Assembly: GCA_038501625.1 (NCBI GenBank)
Contig: JAZAYU010000001.1
Coordinates: 1,860,001-1,924,000 of the forward strand
Direction: 5' to 3'
Source of the DNA: Corbicula japonica
Lineage: Eukaryota > Mollusca > Bivalvia > Venerida > Cyrenidae
DNA: 64,000 nt
The notes under the pieces were generated by a model. The model saw only the letters and a program-made list of their open reading frames with translations, searched no databases and had not been told where the DNA came from. This document shows, in pieces, positions 57,158 to 64,000 of this stretch. Positions within the stretch are counted from its first letter, which is position 1. Each line of letters starts with the position of its first letter. The translations under genes were made by a program, and so were the position numbers.

Positions 57158-57297
57158 CCAAGATTATAAAACTGAGCTTGGAAACCAGCCTCAAATCTCA
57201 AGCATCTGATTGGCTTAAATGGCGACTGGTCGCTATTTCAGTCAATCAGATGCTTGAGATTTGAGTCTTGTTTCCAAGCTCAGTTTTATAACCTTGG
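57158..57297. mobile_element. R2 foldback (hairpin) element, full length
   Basis: Ends CCAAGATTATAAAACTGAGC and its near-complement GCTCAGTTTTATAACCTTGG. Arms pair through CTCAAATCTCAAGCATCTGA. Centre GGCGACTGGTCGC. The CCAAG/CTTGG outer bases suggest the element may be slightly longer than the 27.3-kb core. Confidence 0.95.
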
Positions 57298-57299
57298 GA

Positions 57300-60225
57300 A
57301 CTGGACTATGTTACGCGAGTGATACAATTGAAAACAGTGCCAGATCTTTATGTTGAAATGCTGATTGACTAGTTCATTTCTTTATATAAATGTTTGGCAT
57401 TGGACATGGGTGTTTTTTTGTCAAAATATTTATGATGAAACCAGGTCATAGAATTAACAATAATATAACCAGATACATCTATCTCTTTTGCCGATATAAT
57501 AAAACTTTCTTTTACAGTATTTGACTATCGCAATAAAAAGTCAATTTCTTAGCCGAAACCTCCATCAGTCTGGGTATTAAACTAATGTTGTGGTAGAGAT
57601 TTTTTATTTTCATTGATAACTTTACATAATTTCTAACGAATGTTTATTTGAATGACCCTCATTTCTGCAAAGTGCCTTCTAAACAGTTTTGCTTCGAACT
57701 GAATTCTAGTTGTACTGACTTTAAGTACAGATTTTATAATACTTATTTGATTTATTTAACACCAGTTGATCAAATTACGAGCATTTCAGAAAATGCATTA
57801 ATGTGATAAAACAATTCCTTAAACAATTGTATATTGTCAACAGTTAATTGTGTGTTGTATCATAAATATTTAGTCTATAAATGTTATTTACGGAACATTT
57901 TATTAAGTCCTTAAAGAAACCACTGTCAGGAATAATTAGAAATTTGTTTCAAATTGTTTCAAACTGCGCAGTTGCCAATCAATGATTAATACCACAATAA
58001 TCTTGAACGGTATACAGATTCTCTGTGAGGGATATATATTACGTTTACTTTAGCGTTATTAACCTTGGAAACTGTATCTAGCTAACTATAATATATATTT
58101 TGGAAAACATGCCCTGTACAGAGCTGCCAAAACTTATCTGTACTATTTGATCATTTTAAATTTATTAAGTTAATGTTTACCCGTGCTTAGATAAAGCCAA
58201 ATGTATTTAACTGATTTACAGCCGACCATGTCCTTTACCACTGCCTAGCGTGTGAAGTCAGCGTTTTCCAACACAAATCCTCCTTTGTTTACAATTGGAA
58301 TTGACATTAAGCGACATAAGGTGATTCGATTTAATAAGTTTATACTATTCAGTTCAACTAAGGACAAATCTGGCTGACACTCACATGTAAAATATACAGC
58401 TAGGGTTAATTTAAATTAACTGTATTGCGATTATTTCCAATCCTTAGGTTTAAATTATCGTTATTTTATAAATGGCTAGTTTCACGGATCGCAAAGTCCT
58501 AACCTTCAATCTTAACCGTAACCACTTTTAAGAAACTACTTAGGTGTTCTAGTAATAGGATATGTTTTAAATGTACACCTGGTAGGCTTAGATAAAGCTA
58601 AACTTTGTAGTAAGGAATAAAGGAATAATTTTTTTATTTAAATTACTTAGAAATTATTCCAATAAATCAACGGTTTTGCTGTTTCCAGATTCGGAGTATG
58701 AATAATATTTAAACCTCACTTTCCAGTTAGAAAACCCTATGACCTCTACGACAACATTTTCATTTCGTTTATTCAAAGCTACATAATGGTTCTGTAACAT
58801 CTGATGAAATATAATACCGTTTACTGGCAGGATGCTTAAGTGCTCTCAGAAAAATGAGATTGCAGAAAAATCATTTACAACTGAGTTTGGATTGTTTTGT
58901 ATGTTTGTTAATGTTATTTAATCCTAGAAGTGAAGATATTTATTAGAAGTCTAGCTCAATGTTACAGATTCCAGACAGCAAAACCAAATTATATTGTAAA
59001 AACCAATATCATTATTTTTCTGCAGTACACTTAAACGCTGCCTTGATTGTGTTAATCACTCGATACTAAGTCGACCTTACACCACTGGCGGACGAAAGAC
59101 ATTAACTTTATATGAAAAACATAAAAAGGACATTTTTCGGAAAAGGAATATATAAAAGAGCACGTAGGCATGTAGTCTGGTAGTTTGGGCGGAGAAAGAC
59201 CTACATTTAGATATCAATTGTTTGATGTTCGTTACATTCTTTACCAATTTATCAAGCAAAATACACAGGATTTCTCGCTTTGGTTTTTTTTATGCTAAAA
59301 CTCGTCCACATTGTACTTTAATGACGAAACAAATTAAACTGTAGAGAATCGCCTTCGATCTGTAAACGATACTTAAAATGACTACTAGGAAGTAATTGTT
59401 GCAATGTTTAAAATATACCCAAAACTTAAAGTAAATCCATCTGACTCTAATGGGCTCTTCTGACATTAATGAAACCAAAGAGCAACATGTGAATTAAATA
59501 AATAATTAATATGAATTAGTCTCGTAAGTGGAATTAGTGCTGACATTTTATTATCGGTAATAAAATGTGGTATAAGTTTACAGTCTCGCTAGAAGATCTA
59601 TTAATGAGACAGTCATTCTGCAACATTCAGACAGAGGCAATAATAACGAAACGGTTCACGTCTCTATCGTCAAATCTAAGCATTAAGAGTCACCGAGTTT
59701 TATATAAAAACAAATTACGAGCAGAAATTTCAAGCTTAACACAATATTCCTTTTGCTTTGAATGCATAGACGACATAATTATTTTCGTTTGAGCAAATTT
59801 TCAGCCCTTTGAAATAATTTGTAATACCTTATTACAAATGTATTAGACTTTAAACAGCATGTCCAGTTGTAGATTGCATATTTCATTTTTTAATCAATTC
59901 AGCTGGTTCATAAAGCTAAATGATAACTCAAAATAGAAATATGACGTCATTGTAGATCAAATGAAACAGAATTTAAGATCGCTTGGTATTGTTTAAATTT
60001 TCCAAGACGATACATTCCGCTTATTATTTTTTTCAATCGTGTGTGTCTACTGTAATTGCAAACTCAGACGAGTCAGATATGCAGACGACATAAAATTATT
60101 CGTAAAACATCTCTTGCTCATCTCTGCAATGATTTTAACTGCTATGAATAATTATCAGAGGCAAGAATATATAAATAATAGACAAATGATTTGCATATTT
60201 GTCGACTGAATATTCGAATACCTAA
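57300..60225. other. AT-rich spacer, no gene seen
   Basis: Three frames of 60-75 codons (59.1-59.8 kb) have no supporting motif or splice sites. No member of the dispersed families was seen. Confidence 0.4.
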
Positions 60226-60227
60226 AT

Positions 60228-60288
60228 GTTGAAATATGCATATCAGCAATGCCCAAGTCCAGACACAGTCTCATCACACAAAGCCAAT
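60228..60288 (+). repeat. R1 fragment, 5' module
   Basis: GTTGAAATATGCATATCAGC then AATGCCCAAGTCCAGACACA matches the R1 start and decayed core. Confidence 0.65.
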
Positions 60289-60317
60289 GAGAAATGAAAT
60301 ATAACAATATTGATTGA

Positions 60318-60360
60318 CAGTACGGGGAGACGATTTACGGCCGCCACACAGCACAGAAAA
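60318..60360 (+). repeat. R3 right-end fragment
   Basis: GTACGGGGAGACGATTTACG then GCCGCCACACAGCACAGA is the R3 right end. Confidence 0.75.
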
Positions 60361-60664
60361 AACAAATGTTTGCTATGGTTATGATTTAGATCGGTCAAGA
60401 ATGTCGATTACTAAGCAATCTGAACAAATTACATTGTTTCTTCAAAATCCCTCTGTTAGTGACTGTGCAAGAGTATAAGCGTTCCTTTTATTTACTGTGA
60501 CGTCATGTCGAAAAGAGATACGCGGAAAACCAAAAACATTTATTAAGATCACAACTGAAAAGAAATACAGATATTTTTTAAGAAACAATACAATAACAGT
60601 TGTCTTACGTAATACCATAAAAAGCCCATTTTAAGGACAATATCGGTTTTGGTTGTTTTTTTTT

Positions 60665-60680
60665 GGGGGGGGGGGGGGGT
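60665..60680 (+). repeat. Poly-G tract
   Basis: Sixteen consecutive G preceded by a T run. It could form a G-quadruplex and is prone to sequencing error. Confidence 0.9.
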
Positions 60681-60689
60681 TTAATAAAT

Positions 60690-60795
60690 AACCGATCGGT
60701 GATCTTTACATTAAAAATCTGCCTATCAAAGAAAACCCCAAGACAAAATATAAAAAAAGCGTAGGTGATTGAGGAATATACAAAGCTGCACTACC
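60690..60795 (+). repeat. R3 fragment
   Basis: TGATCTTTACATTAAAAATC, TGCCTATCAAAGAAAACCCC, AAGACAAAATATAAAAA and GGTGATTGAGGAATATACAA follow R3 order on the plus strand. Confidence 0.65.
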
Positions 60796-60968
60796 ATGGA
60801 CATTACGATCACCCATATGAAAAAGGCTTCTATAGGACAAAAAACCGTGTCCACTAACATTCAAAGGACTTTCTGTTGACACTGATGAAATACTAAGTTG
60901 TCATGCTTCCATGACATTTATATATATCTGGACAACTAATAGCTTCAACCATATTTTTGTTTAAAAGG

Positions 60969-61061
60969 ATATTGCCTCTACCTGGGAGCGAACCCGCACC
61001 GTCATGGCGACTGCGCCTAGCCCTGCAATTCCGACGACGCAACCAGTTGAGCTAACAGGCT
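60969..61061 (-). repeat. tRNA-derived SINE-like unit 1
   Basis: On the minus strand: box A TAGCTCAACTGG, a GGCGCAGTCGCC hairpin, then box B-like GGGTTCGCTCC. The box spacing (47 nt) is long. No clean 7-bp acceptor stem or anticodon arm can be drawn, so it is a tRNA-derived repeat rather than a tRNA. Confidence 0.7.
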
Positions 61062-61064
61062 TTT

Positions 61065-61730
61065 TGAAATGTCATGTTTAGGGCTTGTGAAAGGGATTAA
61101 CGAAATATTTGGTAAATCAGGAGTTATCAGTCTTGCGGTTTATAGTAATTTTTATTGATGATGATATTCCTCTTCTTTTTTATATAAACATTTAAACATC
61201 GTTGTTTTAAATTTATAAGCAACACATTTTTCAAACTTCTGTTATTCACTCAATATTACACAAACAAAAGCAAAAAACAACAACAAAACGAAACCTTATT
61301 GTTCTATAACTGTCAACCGGAGATATATATTAAATATTCGTATTTTTCCATTCGAACCTTTATCTTCAAAATTGCTGTAACACTGTAACATTAAGTTTTA
61401 AATGGAGGTGCATTTCCTAATGCGATATAACAACTACAACATCTTCGTAACACTATAGTATAATTACGCGCATGAAACTGCTTGAACTTGCATATTTATA
61501 TTTTCTGACCTTATTCTCCACATCACTGGTACGTTGTAATATTAAAAATTCAAAATATGTCCACTTGTAAATGTATTGTGACCATGTATTGTATTGTCCT
61601 TGTAATTCTATTCTAACAATTCTGTAACACTTTCAAACTTATTGAACATAAATGATTAAACTTTTGTTTACTCCTTTTCTTCAAGATCACTATACCTTGG
61701 TAACAATTAGATTTGTTGTTTGTTAGATTT
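61065..61730. other. AT-rich spacer, no gene seen
   Basis: Lies between two SINE-like units. No coding signal was recognised. Confidence 0.35.
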
Positions 61731-61734
61731 ATGA

Positions 61735-61828
61735 TAGTGCCTGTAGCTGGGAGCGAACCCGCACCGTAACGGCGACAGCGCCTAGCCCTGCTTTTCCTGC
61801 GACGCAACCAATTGAGCTAACCGGGTCA
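61735..61828 (-). repeat. tRNA-derived SINE-like unit 2
   Basis: Minus strand: CCGGGTTAGCTCAATTGG (box A), GGCGCTGTCGCC hairpin, GCGGGTTCGCTCCCAG (box B-like). It closely matches unit 1. Confidence 0.7.
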
Positions 61829-61864
61829 ACCCCCCAAAAAATTGATCGGAAAGCCCTGATATAC

Positions 61865-61960
61865 GCAATAATCACTGCATGACATCTGTAACGGGTTATT
61901 TTACTGATAACAGTACTGACTATATGTACGGGGAGACTTTTTACGGCCGCCATATGAAAA
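61865..61960 (+). repeat. R3 right-end fragment
   Basis: TTACTGATAACAGTACTGAC then GTACGGGGAGACTTTTTACG and GCCGCCA match the R3 right end (complement of about 36,960-37,005). Confidence 0.75.
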
Positions 61961-61964
61961 AATT

Positions 61965-62900
61965 AATATAATTAAAATAAAATTTGAAATGGTTACAAGG
62001 TAGTCACATACACAATTACAGACATACACAGTTACAGACATACAAAATGTCAGACCTCTTCACTCACATCTGTGAGAGGCAAATAATAATTATAAAACCT
62101 AACTAGTCATTATTGATGCTAGTTAGTCTAAACATTGCACAGTCTTTCTCGTAAACCTATTATACATGTACTTGGCCACTTTAAGATTTTCTCGTAAATT
62201 TAAGACCTTTATGAAGGCGCCTCGGTAACTATCAAAGCAATACTGAAACATTTTCCTATCCAAATCATGTTATCTCATATAAGGCACCGATATACCGACG
62301 TTTAGGTTTGGGTATCAAGGTGTCTGATTAAACTATTTGGTCTGGTAAACGCAATTAAGAACCCTAACCTCGTGTTAAGATTTTTTTCTCACATTGTTTG
62401 TTTGCGCTCGAATTAAGAATCATAAGTAATTTATGTTACTTGTGAACTCATTTCCAGAAATATTATGTTTGTGCTATTTTGCATAGCTGATAGGAAACGA
62501 TCACAATGAGGAAACGGTGCCTTATAGTAAGACGATCAGCAAATCTACAAATCTACAGTTAGACAATCTTGCAGTGTTTCAACGAAGAAGACACGTTTTT
62601 CTGCTAAAAGAGTCATCTGACTTTATAATTGACCAGTGCGGCAATAGTTAGTCCGATACGTAAATTAGAATATTGTTATTTTGTAGTTACGTTAGGTTAA
62701 TTTAGAATGTAACATATAATAGTGTCAATGAGTCATCTGATTACATAATATCACAACCCTAAACATTATAAAGAAAATAATGAAAATGATATAGCTATTG
62801 AAGTAAACAAGGAATAAGAAAGCACCCAGGAAAGGTCATTCGGGAGCAAATATAACAAGTGGTTCTTATTGTAACCACCGATGCGAGAACTATGACTAAT
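61965..62900. other. AT-rich spacer, no gene seen
   Basis: No coding or repeat signal was recognised apart from a short ACACAATTACAGACATACA duplication near 62.01 kb. Confidence 0.4.
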
Positions 62901-62904
62901 GATA

Positions 62905-62995
62905 TTGTCTCTACCGGGGAGCGAACACGTACCGTACGGTGACAGCGCCTAGCCATGCCATTCCGACAAATCTGCCGACTGACCTAGCCGGGACT
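62905..62995 (-). repeat. tRNA-derived SINE-like unit 3 (tandem pair, first)
   Basis: Minus strand GTCCCGGCTAGGTCAGTCGG (box A region), GGCGCTGTCACC, ACGTGTTCGCTCCCC (box B-like). With unit 4 it forms an exact 80-bp tandem; the 80-bp units differ at one base seen (GGTGACAG here, GGCGACAG in unit 4). Confidence 0.75.
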
Positions 62996-63074
62996 GGGGA
63001 GCGAACACGTACCGTACGGCGACAGCGCCTAGCCATGCCATTCCGACAAATCTGCCGACTGACCTAGCCGGGAC
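62996..63074 (-). repeat. tRNA-derived SINE-like unit 4 (tandem pair, second)
   Basis: Repeat of unit 3 with 80-bp spacing. It keeps the GGCGCTGTCGCC hairpin seen in unit 2. Confidence 0.75.
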
Positions 63075-63077
63075 AAT

Positions 63078-63605
63078 AGACGAAATCTCTAGCGCTTTTT
63101 CTCCACAAACCAGTAGCACCAACCTCTCTCAATCCTGGGACAAGCGATATTTGTCTCAAAAACGAATTTCTTCGGTGCACTTAGACGTCCGTAAAGGATG
63201 AACATGTTTTTCTCTATCACATCATTTGCTTTTTATCAAGTTTGTTCTTTTAAAGCATTCCCATGAACGGTTGTTATCCAAAGAATTCAATTAGTTATGT
63301 TACTAAACGTCTAACCAGCGGGATATGGGTAAATTTAAATTTGTTTAGAAATTTAGAATCATATTAACAAACCACTGACTGGAATAACGGAACCATTTGC
63401 TCTTCGTATGTTCCAAAATGGATGACTGGTGTTTTTAATAGGAAACATTCTGACAAGAAAAGGTGTCGTTGAGCAAAATTTTTTGTATGTCAGGCGAACG
63501 AAAGATTATTGATATAACAAAATCATTTAGCCTATATTGCTTTCGACTTCACATCGTCTAAACTGTTGTAAATAATAAAATACAAAAAGGAATTAAATTC
63601 TAACA
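63078..63605. other. AT-rich spacer or intron
   Basis: Downstream of the 63.6-kb exon donor on the minus strand. No second exon was recognised. Confidence 0.35.
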
Positions 63606-63610
63606 CTTAC

Positions 63611-63671
63611 CTCTGTTTATAATTTTTCTGGATCTTACTTTTAAGTTTGATATTTCCTTTAAAGAAAACAT
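63611..63671 (-). CDS. First coding exon, tandem family, short form (copy A)
   Basis: 61 nt on the minus strand: ATG, 20 codons plus one base, donor GTAAGT. Peptide MFSLKEISNLKVRSRKIINR. Nearest relatives are copies B and C. Upstream bases (TTAACGAGGAATTCACAAGA) are shared with copy B. Confidence 0.55.
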
Positions 63672-63674
63672 TGT

Positions 63675-64000
63675 TTTCTTGTGAATTCCTCGTTAATATA
63701 TTACTTATATTTCACACAAATCAGTAACATCATCACAGTATTTCAACCTCCATACTGGAAATCTGTACATTGTGTATCACTGCGGAAAGTTTCAACGTTT
63801 TGTCAATACAAAAAAAAACTAATTACAACAATTCAAAAGACATCGTGTTTTGTTGTTGTAGTTTAAGTCTAATAACCCTGTTATATAAAAAAGGAAAATT
63901 TATCACGAATGTTTTCACCGTTTCATGGCCTTCAGTAATGTAAGGCTGTTTTTTTTTCAATACCATGTCTGTTCTTTTGTGAAGCAGGAGATTCGAATGT
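63675..64000. other. Upstream flank of the 63.6-kb exon
   Basis: Shares diverged similarity with the flank at 56.8-56.95 kb. No further exon or promoter motif can be named before the window ends. Confidence 0.35.

Noticed and set aside
59077..59792. Three frames of 60-75 codons
   Set aside because: No homology signal, no conserved partners in the window and no convincing splice sites.
60070..60110. YADDIKLFV-like peptide suggesting a reverse transcriptase remnant
   Set aside because: Only the short motif is present. Neighbouring residues do not continue an RT alignment, so chance is likely.
60969..63074. Functional tRNA genes
   Set aside because: Box A and box B-like motifs exist, but no intact acceptor, D, anticodon and T arms can be drawn together; repeated, variable units fit SINE heads.

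Overview
The window looks like AT-rich, intron-bearing metazoan nuclear DNA. The best guess is a mollusc, probably a bivalve, from the mix of tandem satellites, foldback elements, tRNA-derived repeats and APE-type LINE remnants; this is inference, not a database match. There is no bacterial-style operon and no complete intact gene. Most of the longest open frames are by-products of tandem repeats.

Coding signal. The most gene-like signal is seven homologous short exons, all on the minus strand, at about 23.3, 30.4, 33.8, 44.7, 53.5, 56.7 and 63.6 kb. Each starts with ATG, encodes a basic peptide around a GEISKLKV-like core, and ends in codon phase 1; six of the seven are followed by a GTAAG/GTACG splice donor. 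The simplest reading is a tandemly duplicated family of an unrecognised protein of which only first coding exons are clear. A separate 303-nt exon with a strong acceptor and a stop (31,695-31,997) has a frameshifted second copy at 45.6-45.8 kb and may be another exon of the same family. Isolated terminal-exon candidates lie at 4.35-4.51 kb (minus) and 35.28-35.42 kb (plus).

Mobile DNA. There are three remnants of APE-type LINEs (12.2-13.5 kb minus, with the whole reverse transcriptase deleted; 26.2-26.7 kb minus; 49.1-50.2 kb plus) and two Tc1/mariner transposase fragments (C-terminal at 2.16-2.39 kb, N-terminal at 40.78-40.9 kb). Three dispersed families recur. R1 is about 350-400 bp, starts GAAATATGCAT and carries a 32-bp minisatellite core. 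R2 is a near-perfect ~135-bp foldback hairpin with five copies. R3 is about 0.9 kb with an end AGATGAAAAGGGAAC. tRNA-derived SINE-like units cluster at 60.9-63.1 kb. Smaller inverted-repeat elements lie at 8.6, 35.5, 38.9 and 39.4 kb.

Tandem DNA. There is a ~110-bp / ~220-bp higher-order array (5.6-6.7 kb), a 50-bp two-subtype array (10.1-10.7 kb), two 32-bp arrays on opposite strands that both derive from R1 (28.5-29.35 and 47.0-47.6 kb), a ~143-bp array with nuclear-receptor-like half sites (42.1-42.7 kb), a ~65-bp array (43.9-44.2 kb) and several microsatellites, two of which sit inside dispersed elements. A perfect 101-bp palindrome at 39,314-39,414 has arms related to R3. The rest is AT-rich spacer or intron in which I see no gene.
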